The translations under genes and the position numbers were made by a program. A stretch of DNA of 64,000 nucleotides from Galdieria partita (lineage: Eukaryota > Rhodophyta > Bangiophyceae > Galdieriales > Galdieriaceae), in assembly GCA_025991245.1 (NCBI GenBank), contig BQMJ01000016.1, forward strand, positions 1 through 64,000, in the 5' to 3' direction. The notes below the pieces were generated by a model that did not search any database, was not told the origin of the DNA, and saw only the letters and a list, made by a program, of their open reading frames with translations. Of this stretch, positions 48,173-58,371 are shown piece by piece. Position 1 is the first letter of the stretch. Every line of letters begins with the position of its first letter.

Positions 48173-49262
48173 AATATCATCTCATTACTCTCTATCAACA
48201 CTCAGTTGTAATCTAAGAAAAGTTGTTGAAACTCAATGTTTTCCAAAATACTTGACCTTTCTAAACTAGTCTGAAACTGCACTACTTACAAGACTTGTTA
48301 AAGCACTCGTAAACGAGCTGAGGACTGCATTTTCTTCAATATTAAGAGGAAGAGAGATTCCTGAAATCGTTTTCTCGACACTCGATAGTACGAATTCTGA
48401 AATACTGCTCCTGGTTTTGAGAAGTAAAGCTTCTTGTTTTTCCTACCATTTTGTTTACAATAAGAAATAGCAATCTATCTTCTGCAAAAATGAGCAACTT
48501 GAAGAACTTAATTTTTATCCATGTGAATCTATTTTCTTGCAAAATAATATACGTACTTCAGGATTTGAAAGTATGAATTGCGGTGTGTTATCTTAAATAG
48601 ACCTTGAGATATTTCAAGTCATAGCTTGATTCTTGTATTACTAAAACTATCACATGTTAAGAAATCATCCAAATGGTCAGGTTGCTTTTCAATCGGGATA
48701 TCAGACTTTGCTGGATAGCGAGTACAGAGTTTCTCAAAATTGTGAGCCGATGATGAAACAAGACACGAGAAGTCCGTTGATAAAATCTATTAAAGCAGCA
48801 AATACAATTTATAACAGTCTTTCTTTCTACTACGTACAGCCAGTGAAAAACTTTTTAAATGAGTGCGGTGAAACATATCGATAGCTAGAATGTTATCATA
48901 TTGCCTCGTGTATTGTTCACACGAAGGCGACTATAGAAATTTCTCTATGACTCTAAAGCATCCGATAATTGGTACTCCTAGTTCAAAATATCATCACTAC
49001 AATTATCTCGCAGAAGTGTTGATTCTTCGACACTTCCGAAGAGTAGTATAGAAAGACGCAATAACAAGAAATAAATTTGATTTCAAAATTATTATGAAAT
49101 TCAACAGAATTTGGCAGTTGCGGTTCCATATGAAGCATTTCAGTGCTTTCGTAGTTTGAAAAGGGTCCGTTCTTATTTCATGTTAGCAATACAAAGCTAA
49201 CTAATATCGGAAAACTTCCTTCTAGAATGTAACTTCCAAACAATATTCAGCTCCAACTAAAA
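48173..49262. other. Transition from subtelomeric relics to core genome
   Basis: No supported gene. A 76-residue + frame at 48654-48884 starts with ATG but resembles nothing known to me. To the right, gene density and coding quality change abruptly. Confidence 0.45.
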
Positions 49263-50666
49263 CTATCCATCCGACCTTGTCAGTGATTCAATATTACAGT
49301 TGTTTTCCGAAGAATTTTCCAACTGTTCAATTGCCCACTTCAAATGCTCAGCCACTAAGCTGTCTTGTATCGAATCCAAAAGATTCTAAAGTTTGATCTT
49401 CAACATACAAAGGATATGGTTAGAAATACTATATTCACCTTCAATATGGGAAGCACTGTGATATCTCCAGAGTTGCCCAATGCAACAGCGACATTCCTCA
49501 ATAGTCTTGAACGTCCAATCCTTTGTATAGCAGTTTTCTCAAAACGCTTTCGAAAATCTTCTTCGCTCATCTGAATCAATTCAATAAGTTTAGGAGTAGT
49601 GACTTCAGAGTCAGGAGATCCAAACAGTGGACTCTTTCCAATCATTTCCTGCCAGTCGAATTTGTTCCAAGGACAGACTTGCTGACAAATATCACAACCG
49701 TATATTTTGTTACGCATAAGAGGACGCAAATCAACCGGAATGCTTCCTTTGAATTCGATGGTCAAATAGCTAATGCACTTGCGAGCATCCATTCTATAGT
49801 CTTCATCTAAAGCTCCAGTAGGACAAGCTACCTGACAACGTTTGCATTTTCCACAGCCAACCATTTTCTTTGGAGGAGAATCAACTGGTAGTGACAAAGT
49901 GGTTAGTATCTCTCCAAGAAAGAAACCGCTACCAAGGCGAGGATGTATCAACATAGTATTCTTTCCAATAAAGCCCAGGCCTGACCTCTCACCTAAATCA
50001 CGTTCCATAAGGGCCCCAGTGTCAACGTACCACTTGCCTTGTCCCCCAGCCTTGAGAAATGTTACAATTATAAGATATCTAAAGACATCAACAAAATACC
50101 TTGTGCAGAGCGAAATCTGCCAATTCACGTAACTTGTCACCAAAAATATCGTGATAGTCCCTTCCCCAAGCATAGCAACTAATGTCTCCTCGAGATGGAT
50201 CTTCCCGAATCGCTGTGAAACCTCTTTTGCCGGGCCAAAAAAATAACGAGCACACTATTATGGACTGAACACCAGGCAATATTTTCTGTAGGTCTCTTCT
50301 TCTTTCTAAACGATCTTCTCTTGCCAAAAAATGCATTTCCCCATGACGACTAGAAAAACGAGAAACATGTTAAATAACACGATTGAAATTTGAGAAAAAA
50401 ACCAACCCTTCATCTATCCACTTTAAAAAACTCGAGAAACGCTGGGAAGGTTCAGCACTTGTAATAGTGACGGGACCCATCCCTAGTTCTCTCGCTTTTT
50501 GCTTTAATAACTGGACAAGTTGTTGTTTTTCTTCCTCATTTAGCGGAATCTCCTGTCCTTTATCAATGAAACAACGTTGTTTCTTTCTACTCCCAAAGAA
50601 TCTCGAGAGGACGTTGAGTTTCTTACTTGGGATTCTCAAAAAAGTCCGTCTCGGTAAGATATTCAT
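49263..50666 (-). CDS. queG: tRNA epoxyqueuosine reductase
   Basis: Four exons on the minus strand: 50407-50666, 50100-50349, 49439-50050, 49263-49385, giving 414 residues with introns of 57, 49 and 53 nt. QueG reduces epoxyqueuosine to queuosine in the anticodon of tRNAs (Asp, Asn, His, Tyr), using cobalamin and two 4Fe-4S clusters. Visible: W-I-D-E-G-R-H-G-E-M across the first splice, matching the family's W-L-x-x-G-x-H-G-E-M; V-D-T-G-A-L-x-E-R and G-L-G-F-I-G-K-N-T; the ferredoxin motifs C-G-x-C-x-x-C-x-x-A-C-P and C-D-I-C-x-x-V-C-P-W-N; a HEAT-like C-terminus. The start at 50666 is the only ATG in frame before the domain. The first ~30 residues are basic and could be an organelle targeting peptide. 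The middle splice uses the acceptor CAAG. It is a bacterial-type enzyme, so plastid or transferred origin is likely. Confidence 0.9.
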
Positions 50667-51272
50667 GGATGATAGACACACGTTACATGAGCTGCTTAAA
50701 GTAACGTTCGCTTCAAAGTACAAAAATAAACGATGACAATATTAAACATTGGCTCCTCTCAACCAATGCCCATCCCAAATGCGTCAAACTGATTGAATGC
50801 TATAGCGGAGGTCAATAGAAAACTACATTGTGCGAATGGATGGCTTACAAAAAGACAGAAAAGTCCGACAAAGACCAAATTGAACTACTTTAGAACACAA
50901 ATTTCCAATGATCAAAGCGATTGAAATTTCAAAGATAGAAATTGTATAAAGCAACTTTCAAAGGTTACCAAAGCACAACAAAATTGTGCTCATAAAAAAC
51001 TGTTTAGAATTTTCCTTTTATAGTTGAAAAAGCTTTCCAATAGATTAGCTTGTCAAGCTGAAGGCATCGCCCATAAACCTATACCATTCATCTAGTAAAA
51101 AAAGCGTTTCAGTGAGCATAGGTTGTGGGCTGGTACAACAGACTGATTCCTTTTGTTCATCTAATACGAAAAGAGGGCAAATCTTATTCTTTTACGATAA
51201 CTATACAATAACCCTATGAAATCTTATAGTTTCTTCCAAAATGAACTTACAATTTCACCGAATTGGTGAGTT
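50667..51272. promoter_or_regulatory. Divergent promoter region, queG / RRP45
   Basis: About 600 bp between the starts of two divergently transcribed genes. No specific motif can be named. A further upstream exon of queG is possible but not seen. Confidence 0.5.
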
Positions 51273-52442
51273 ATGCGGGATGAACCCGTTTCGTTACTTG
51301 AGAAGAACTTTGCCTTGGAAGCTCTTCAAGCAGATATTAGAGTAGATGGACGGAAACTCGATGAAGCAAGACTTGTAAACTTTGAATTTGGTTCTCAGTA
51401 TGGTACAGTGACTGTTCGTTTGGGAAAGACCAAAGTGTTTTCTTCTGTTACCGTAGAGGTAGTAGAACCAACAACAGATAGGCCTGCTGAGGGTTTTGTT
51501 ACTTTCTCTGTTGACTTATCACCTATGGCAAGTGAAAGCCTGATGCTTGAATATCTTTCTTCAGGAAGAACCTCATCGACATTGGAGGAAGCAGCTGAAA
51601 TAGTGCGCTTTCTGCAACAAACAATACGAGAAAGCCATGCCATAGACACGGAAACCCTTTGTATTGTCGCAGGTGTTCAAGTTTGGGCAATAAGAGTGGA
51701 TATTCATGTAATTGACCACTGTGGAAACGCATTGGATGCTTGTTGTATGGCAGCATTGGCGTCGCTGCTGCACGTGCGAAGGCCGGATGTAACCATCGTT
51801 GGGAACGACGTGTTTATTCATGGCCTTGAAGAACGAGAGCCTGTGCCTTTGACGGTTCATCACTTGCCGATATCTGTTTCATTTGGTATTTTCTTGGATG
51901 GCGACCTTATTGCAATGGATCCCAATCTACAAGAGGAATCTGTTATGGAAGGTACCTTATCTATTGCAGTCAATGCCCATAAAGAAATCTGTGCTTTCCG
52001 CAAAGCTGGAGGTGCACCAGTCGAAACAAGTTTGATTTTCAAAAGTGCTTCAAACGCATATTTGAGAGCCACTGAAGTTACTGTACAACTTGAAAAGGCT
52101 CTCAAGGACACTTATAATAGAAACACAATAGCCTCTGTCAAACCTCTCCAAGTTGAAACGACGAAAAAGGCATTTCCACTGAATGAACAGGTTCAAGGTG
52201 TTACTGCGGTTTGGAAACACGTTGTGGAACAACATGCTTTGGAAAACGAAGAGAAAAGAGAAGATCAGCCAAATATGACAAGTATATCAAATACAGAAAT
52301 GAAAGTGTTTATAAGCGATTCTGAAGGTTCATATGAGAAAGTCGATGAATTATCAGCTTCAACCGATTCAGACGACGAAACTGCTCCAGCTGTGATTGCA
52401 AGACCAAGAGGTGGTAAGGGTCGTCCCAAAAACAAAAAATAA
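51273..52442 (+). CDS. RRP45: Exosome complex subunit RRP45 (EXOSC9-like)
   Basis: Intronless 389-residue protein. Opening residues N-F-A-L-E-A-L-Q-A-D-I-R-V-D-G-R and the segment F-V-T-F-S-V-D-L-S-P-M-A are hallmarks of the RRP45 branch of the RNase-PH fold. The RNase-PH domain covers ~residues 10-275; a variable acidic tail ending in a basic G-R-P-K-N-K-K follows. In eukaryotes RRP45 is one of six PH-like subunits of the ring that threads RNA to RRP44 and RRP6 for 3' processing and decay; the ring itself is catalytically inactive. It converges with the next gene, with only five bases between the two stop codons, so the 3' untranslated regions must overlap. Confidence 0.92.
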   Translation: MRDEPVSLLEKNFALEALQADIRVDGRKLDEARLVNFEFGSQYGTVTVRLGKTKVFSSVTVEVVEPTTDRPAEGFVTFSVDLSPMASESLMLEYLSSGRTSSTLEEAAEIVRFLQQTIRESHAIDTETLCIVAGVQVWAIRVDIHVIDHCGNALDACCMAALASLLHVRRPDVTIVGNDVFIHGLEEREPVPLTVHHLPISVSFGIFLDGDLIAMDPNLQEESVMEGTLSIAVNAHKEICAFRKAGGAPVETSLIFKSASNAYLRATEVTVQLEKALKDTYNRNTIASVKPLQVETTKKAFPLNEQVQGVTAVWKHVVEQHALENEEKREDQPNMTSISNTEMKVFISDSEGSYEKVDELSASTDSDDETAPAVIARPRGGKGRPKNKK

Positions 52443-52447
52443 TTGTA

Positions 52448-53820
52448 TCAAATCTTATGACACTTATCCAATGCATACTTGAAAACAGTCAGTATGACCT
52501 AGAAATGATACTCAATGACTAATACCTTTTTTTCATTTTTTTCAAGTTTGCGTATAACAGCATCTTCCAAATGAATGCCACAAATTTCTGACAAACGCGT
52601 AAGGTATATAAATACGTCCGCAATTTCTTCAGAAATATGCTTTCTCTCATCTGTTGATATTTCAGGCAAACCAACAGATAGTTCTCCTTTCCACTGGAAA
52701 CACTCTGCTAGTTCTCCAACTTCACCAACCTAAAAGACAAATATAAGGAACAAAAGATCAGAAATAACTCATATTACCATTGCTAATAACACATTTCGAG
52801 GAGTATTATAAATATCCCATCCCCTTGACTCTACAAAATGACGACTTCTTTCACGTACAAAATCTAAAAACTGAGGAGCTCCTAACTTGGTTGGAGTCAA
52901 AGTACTTTGAAACGTGGTTCCATTTAAAGTACTCTCCAAATCGTGAGAGCTGTAATTTCCCACCTCTTCATTTTTGTCAACATCACTCCACTCCGAAACA
53001 AAAGTATGCTATACAAGAAAATCACACAACGTTCATATTGAGTCAAAAAAAATAACCAACCGAAATTCCATCATGTAGAGATGTGGCTTGTGAATTTCTG
53101 TCTTGTGACATCTTTTCCAACAAGCTAACGGTTTCCTTTAAAGTAGTTAGATCCTAATGTGATAAAAAATAGGAAAGTTGCACTCACTTCAACACTATCG
53201 GCAAAGAAATAAAATGACTTGCTGGTTTCCGATATGAAGGATTCACTCTCAAGTTTCTCAAGAAATGCCTTTAGAAAGTCAAAAAAACGGAGTGCGTTCA
53301 AAAATATGACACGCTTGTTGATGAGCGACAACTGATTCCAAGAGAGAACCTCAAAGACTTCTTCTAACGTGCCAAATCCTACGAAACACAAGTTTAGTGC
53401 AAACCACTCATGTTGTATGAAAAGCAACGTACCACCAGGCACAACTACAATTAAATCACTCAATTCCATTAAGCCAAGCTTCCTTTCAGTCATATTGTCC
53501 ACTATACGGACTTCACTTGGGAGTGGATACGCCTTGTTCACAAATTTATCTAATATAACAACACTGACGCGTCCACCAACAGAAAGAGCACCATCTATAC
53601 ATGCTTTCATCATGCCTGACTTCACACCTCCATTGACAAGTCTCCAGCCCTTTCTGGCTATGGCCTAAAACGGGTTTGATTGTGAAGCAATGAAAAACGT
53701 GTATAACCAAACCTTTCCGAGCTCTAGTCCAATTTGCAAATATTTTGAATCAATTCCTGAACTTGATGCTCCATAAACAGTAACACTGGTTATAGACGGA
53801 CCATCTATGTTCAACGACAT
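52448..53820 (-). CDS. LOG nucleosidase - dCTPP/MazG pyrophosphatase fusion (predicted)
   Basis: Seven exons read in one frame: 53713-53820, 53433-53664, 53188-53378, 53061-53153, 52778-53008, 52526-52729, 52448-52477, giving 362 residues. Residues 1 to ~190 form a LOG (lysine decarboxylase-like) domain: G-A-S-S-S-G, L-V-N-G-G-V-K-S-G-M-M, M-T-E-R-K and the signature P-G-G-F-G-T-L-E-E created by the second splice. LOG enzymes release the base from nucleoside 5'-monophosphates. Residues ~225-362 are a dCTPP1/MazG domain: F-V-R-E-R, G-E-V-G-E-L-A-E, F-Q-W-K, S-E-E-I-A-D-V, and an E-K-N-E-K-K-Y end made by the last splice. This class cuts (d)NTPs to NMP and pyrophosphate. The join depends on a 34-nt intron (53154-53187); if it is retained, the LOG part stops at 53125. 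No ATG lies in frame within the dCTPP exons before the core except at 53111. The other introns are 48-54 nt. Confidence 0.72.
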
Positions 53821-53882
53821 TGTCTTAGAAAAAAATTCCAGAATCCCGCCAGATAAGCATCAAAAAGTAGATCCAGAGCTGA

Positions 53883-53964
53883 CGCAGTGAGCAGGATTCG
53901 AACCTGCGCTGGGAGACCCAAACAGATTTCGAGTCTGTCGCCTTAACCGCTCGGCCATCACTGC
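53883..53964 (-). tRNA. trnS-CGA: tRNA-Ser (anticodon CGA)
   Basis: Minus-strand cloverleaf. The acceptor stem GCAGTGA pairs with TCACTGC (discriminator G at 53883). The anticodon stem CAGA/TCTG encloses CTCGAAA, giving CGA, which reads UCG. A long variable arm (TCTCCCAGCG region) is typical of serine tRNA, and the T loop GGTTCGAATCC is canonical. No intron; CCA is not encoded. It sits 62 bp upstream of the LOG-dCTPP start. Confidence 0.96.
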
Positions 53965-54312
53965 TCATGTCAAAATAATGGAGGTTCACAAAATATAAAA
54001 CAACGTAAGAAAAATCTTGACAGACTTACGAAGCTACTTCGAGTCTATCACAGACAATAAAACGGTTGAAGAAACTTTCTCCAGATGAAAAGGCAATTGG
54101 AAAACAGTATAGCTTTTTTATTGTTTTGAATAATTGATTTTACAGATTTAAGATTTGTATCAAAAATATTCTTAAACAACAGGGATAGGGTCATTCTTAT
54201 CTGAGTCATTTCCTAGTCGGCTATGGCATTCCTTGGAATACTTGACAGGATAAAGTTACTGATAATGCGACAAATTTGTTTCCCATCATGAAGAAAGATT
54301 CTTTTCAATCTC
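53965..54312. other. Short intergenic, no gene seen
   Basis: About 350 bp between the tRNA and the GMC gene. It presumably holds the promoter of the GMC gene and, at its left edge, the tRNA 5' flank. No motif is named. Confidence 0.5.
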
Positions 54313-56229
54313 ATGAAAACTTCATTTGTTCCATGTTGTTATTCTCCAACTTTGAAGTGCTCAAGGTTCGAAGGGAAAGTATGGAAACGAGCTTTCTCTA
54401 GTGTGCTGATATATAAAAAAAATTTGCGTGCTTATTTAAGAAAGGTTAAACTGTGTATTAGTTCACTACCTTTAGTAGCCTCTTTGGAGAGTGACGTCCA
54501 AAGTAACTTTGTACGTTCAAGAGAGTTTGACTATGTTATTATTGGTGGTGGTGCCGCAGGATGTGTTGTTGCTTCTCGCCTTTCGGAGGATAAACGTTCG
54601 ACGGTTCTTTTGCTGGAAGCTGGCAAGGAGGATGACAACTTTTACATACACGTTCCTATGGGCTTTCCCTATCTCATTGGAAGCGATTTGGACTGGAAGT
54701 ATCATTCTACATATGATGAGAAATTGTTAGATAGAAGAGTAATATGGCCAAGAGGAAAAGTACTTGGAGGAAGTCATGCGATATCAGTCATGTTGTATCT
54801 CCGAGGAAGTGCTAATGATTATAGAGAGTGGGAGAGAAGTGGAGCCACTGGGTGGGGTCCTGAAGATGTTTTGCCCTATTTTTTAAAAGCAGAAAATAAC
54901 TTACGAGGTGCTAGTGCCTATCATGGAAAAGGTGGTCCCTTAAGAGTGAGTGATCTTCCTAGTCCGAATGAGATGTCCCATGCCTTTGTTGTTGCCAGTC
55001 AGACTTTGGATATTCCTCCTAACAAGGACTTCAATGATTGGTCACGTTCGCAAGAAGGCGTAGGCTTCTTTCAAGTGACTCAAGCTGATGGGAAACGAGT
55101 TTCACCTTCTACAGCATATTTAGATCCAGTACGAGGCAGAAGAAATCTCTCTGTTGAAACTCAAAAACATGTGGAAAAGATCTTATTTGCAAGAGAAACA
55201 GGAAGTGCTCCTCGTGCTATGGGTGTTTCATATATTAATTCAAGTGGTAAGAGAGAACGAGCTATGGTACGTAAAGAAGTTATCCTGTCTGCCGGAGCAT
55301 ATGGGACTCCTCAACTATTGATGTTATCAGGTGTAGGACCACCAGATGTACTCGTTTCACTTGGAATTCCTCCTGTTATGCCACTTGATGGAGTTGGAAA
55401 GAATTTGCAGGATCATTGTGCAGCTATGTTCTCATGCAAGTCAAAGAATCCCTCAAAGGACAAAAAGCGGAGGGACTTGTACTACACGGAAGAAACTGGG
55501 AAAGATTGGAAGACAATATTGACTTGGGTTTTGGCTGGTAAGGGTCCTTTAACAAGTACTATGTGTGAAGCAGGAGCTTTCTTGAAGACGAATTCAACTT
55601 TCAATGATCCGGATTTGCAACTTCGATTCATACCTTTTTTTTCTGAAGCTGATCCCTACTTCTCTTTGAGTGATTATTCATCGAAAGGCATGTTTTTGAG
55701 GAATCGTTCTTCCCGACCCTCCGGTTTTAGTATTCAGTCGGTTGCTATTCGCCCAAAATCTAGAGGTAGCTTAAAAATCCAGTCAAGAGATCCCGCCGTG
55801 ATCCCAACTATCGAGTCTGGTTGGTTTTCATCACAAGAAGATTTAGAAACTCTTCTCCGAGGCATTTTAATATCACAGAAACTTGCCCATGCTTCTCCGC
55901 TCTCATCATATTTTGGTGAACAGTGTTTCCCATCGACTGGTTTATCAAAGAAAGATGACATTATCCGTTACATTTTAAGTACTTGTCATACTGCAAATGC
56001 AGTTGTCGGTACTTGTCGCATGGGAACGGACAAAGGAGCAGTTGTCAATCCCAATCTCCAAGTCATGGGAGTAGAACGTTTAAGAGTAGTTGATGCATCT
56101 ATTATGCCTTGTATTCCTGGAGGTCAAACAGGAGCTCCTACAGTTATGATTGCAGAGAAAGCTGCAGATATGATACGTGGAAAGGTATCTGCGAAAACCA
56201 GTTTTGAGCAAAATGTTTGCAAGTCATAA
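54313..56229 (+). CDS. GMC flavoenzyme, fatty-acid-photodecarboxylase clade-like
   Basis: Intronless 638-residue protein. The first ~70 residues are basic and Ser-rich, like an organelle transit peptide, then Y-V-I-I-G-G-G-A-A-G-C-V-V-A-S starts the FAD-binding fold. The GMC signatures are present (R-G-K-V-L-G-G-S; G-A-Y-G-T-P-Q-L-L-M-L-S-G-V-G). Near the C-terminus the active-site segment reads C-H-T-A-N-A-V-V-G-T-C-R-M-G. The His-x-x-Asn arrangement matches H572/N575 of the Chlorella photodecarboxylase, not the H-P-x-G-T-C of ordinary GMC oxidases. G-P-L-T-S-T-M-C also resembles that clade. But where FAP has A-C-R-P (Cys432) this protein has A-I-R-P. So it belongs near FAP, yet may not decarboxylate fatty acids with light; alternatives are an alcohol or choline-type dehydrogenase. 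The comparison is from memory. Confidence 0.85.
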   Translation: MKTSFVPCCYSPTLKCSRFEGKVWKRAFSSVLIYKKNLRAYLRKVKLCISSLPLVASLESDVQSNFVRSREFDYVIIGGGAAGCVVASRLSEDKRSTVLLLEAGKEDDNFYIHVPMGFPYLIGSDLDWKYHSTYDEKLLDRRVIWPRGKVLGGSHAISVMLYLRGSANDYREWERSGATGWGPEDVLPYFLKAENNLRGASAYHGKGGPLRVSDLPSPNEMSHAFVVASQTLDIPPNKDFNDWSRSQEGVGFFQVTQADGKRVSPSTAYLDPVRGRRNLSVETQKHVEKILFARETGSAPRAMGVSYINSSGKRERAMVRKEVILSAGAYGTPQLLMLSGVGPPDVLVSLGIPPVMPLDGVGKNLQDHCAAMFSCKSKNPSKDKKRRDLYYTEETGKDWKTILTWVLAGKGPLTSTMCEAGAFLKTNSTFNDPDLQLRFIPFFSEADPYFSLSDYSSKGMFLRNRSSRPSGFSIQSVAIRPKSRGSLKIQSRDPAVIPTIESGWFSSQEDLETLLRGILISQKLAHASPLSSYFGEQCFPSTGLSKKDDIIRYILSTCHTANAVVGTCRMGTDKGAVVNPNLQVMGVERLRVVDASIMPCIPGGQTGAPTVMIAEKAADMIRGKVSAKTSFEQNVCKS

Positions 56230-56265
56230 AACTTTATTGTTTATCTTTTCCACTTGGATACATTT

Positions 56266-57893
56266 TCATATTTGCATCTTGTTTTGTTGGTTCTTCTCTT
56301 TAGACTTTTTGTCTATTTTCTTCTTTTTATGATGCTTTCTTTCTTTGCTAAGCTCATCGTCACTCTCCACTTTATCCTTCTTCCTCTTATGTTTTTTCTT
56401 TTTCTCCTTATCCTTCTTCTTTGACTTGTCTTTTTTATGCTCATGGGTTCCATGTTGAGCATTTTCTTCTTCCATTCTATCGTCCTTTTCTACTTTCTCA
56501 TCAACTCTCTCTTCGTCTTCATGAGTTTTCTTTACTATTGTATCCAATTCATCCATAGCTTTTCTCATCACATCTACGTTCTTTTGAGAACACGATCCAG
56601 TCTCATAAAACTTCAAACGCTCTTCAACTTGTTCCCGAAGAGTACGGCCAAAGATATCCGAAGTGACGTCAGAGAAACAGTCGATTCGGGAAGCAATAGA
56701 GCACTTGTTCGCGAGATATCTAGAAATGCGTCCCTTGTTCTTTTGTTTTGCTTTGCCTATAAAACTCGAATGAAACAGTAGTCCATACTTGGGTGTCTTC
56801 CCTTTGGTTTTCAAAGCACGAAAGAGCGCTTTCTCTGCTCCCAATATTTGCACAGTAGATGCTGGATACTTTGCAAGATTGGTGAGTGAACCAGCATGTG
56901 CAATCAAACGGGCAGATACTTGTTCTCCTAACAATGCTGACAAGTTGGGGGCAATAGTATTCATACGACGGATAAGGTAGTCATGAAGGTGTTTTCTGTA
57001 TTCCGCAAGCTTTACAACCCTGGCTGCAAACGAACGAATATTGATTAAATCAATTTCTTCAATACCAGTTCCTAACACAAAAGATTGTCTATCTAACCCT
57101 AAACTGAAATCAAACACTTACCCATAGAAGTCCTAGCAGCGTCCAGAATATTCTTAGAAACCTGCTCATCACCCACTATTTTTTCCAAGCTTGTTAAACT
57201 CTCTTCCGATAGTGTCGACTTGTCTCCAATCAACTGAACGCAACGTGCGTAGACAATGTTGTCGGAAACTATCTTTACCAACTCTGGAAAGTGCCATGAA
57301 TACCATTCCTTAACTCTCATAGCAAAAGTGTTGATATCCTTATCTAATTGGTCTAGAAGCGTTATTGACTGGACAATCATAGTATCAGCACGATTCACGT
57401 TAAACTTCACCTTAGAGCGAGAATATGCGTGAGCAAGTCCAAGTTGCGCCTTGATAACGTCACTCGTTCTTAAATGGTCCACAAAACGTTCAAAATGTAG
57501 TCTAATGTTCCGTATTATTTCTGTTACTTTTTCAGAACTCGTCGCTGGAAGTTTGAGCTGTTCGTGGATAACAGCAGCTAGTTTATGGTCAAAAACCCCC
57601 AATTCATACTTTGGTTTCTTTCCTTCTTTAACTTTTGGCAAATGACTATTCAAGAAATTGGAAAGATTTGAAGTTATTTCATATTCACTGAGTTTTGATA
57701 AATTTTCAAAGGCTGCCTCGGCTGTAATAAAAGGGGAGAAGGCGACCAATTTTACTAGCTTGGAGAAGCGAACAAATTCACTCAAGGCTTCTTGAAATTC
57801 TTCGGTATTTGAGGCAATACTCTCGAAGCCTTCCACAAAAAACAAGCTGAACCCTGCTGCACTTTCATACAAGATAAATAGTGACTTGGGCAT
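56266..57893 (-). CDS. NOP56: Nucleolar protein NOP56, box C/D snoRNP core
   Basis: Two exons, 57122-57893 and 56266-57071, 50-nt intron, 525 residues. I chose the ATG at 57893 ([10 protein letters not shown]) because it fits the family's N-terminus; an in-frame ATG at 57962 would add 23 residues. NOP56 pairs with NOP58 and fibrillarin on box C/D RNAs that guide 2'-O-methylation and processing of rRNA in the nucleolus. Visible: N-terminal NOP5 domain, coiled coil, and the Nop domain with [27 protein letters not shown] and [11 protein letters not shown]. The tail is Lys/Glu-rich ([10 protein letters not shown]), typical of the family. The splice joins S-M-G to T-G-I-E-E-I-D, as expected. Its stop lies about 35 bp from that of the GMC gene. 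Confidence 0.95.
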
Positions 57894-57962
57894 CGTCGAA
57901 GAAACAATTCGACGGAAGAGTCCTTTGATTTCATTCCCTGAAGGAGATCGTCTTAAGAACAT

Positions 57963-58371
57963 GAGACAACAAAGAAAACAATCAGTTTATCAACTGAGTC
58001 TTATGCTATATTGACAATATTAGAACCTTTTACAAGTGCTGTTGTCCAGGAGAAGAATGGAATGTCGATCCTACTCTTTTTGATTGCTAGAAACGCAGAG
58101 TGTAATCAACTCTCTATACATGAATAATAACAGCGAACAATGACAAGTCTCATCGCCATTCATTAGAAACCTACAGAAAGTCCATCAAGGATATCGTTTT
58201 ACAAAATGCTGTTCTATCTCTTAGCTAATCAAGAAAATAGCAGTCAAAATGACACAGCACTGAACTCGTATTCTTCATGCAAAATGAAAAGTTTGAACTT
58301 AAATGTGAGTCTAAAGTTTCAGCCTATCGCATCATTTGGGCCGTTTTCGCCTTTGCCATATTTAACGACCA
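57963..58371. promoter_or_regulatory. Divergent promoter region, NOP56 / PheRS beta
   Basis: About 400 bp between two head-to-head housekeeping genes. No specific element is recognised. Confidence 0.5.
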
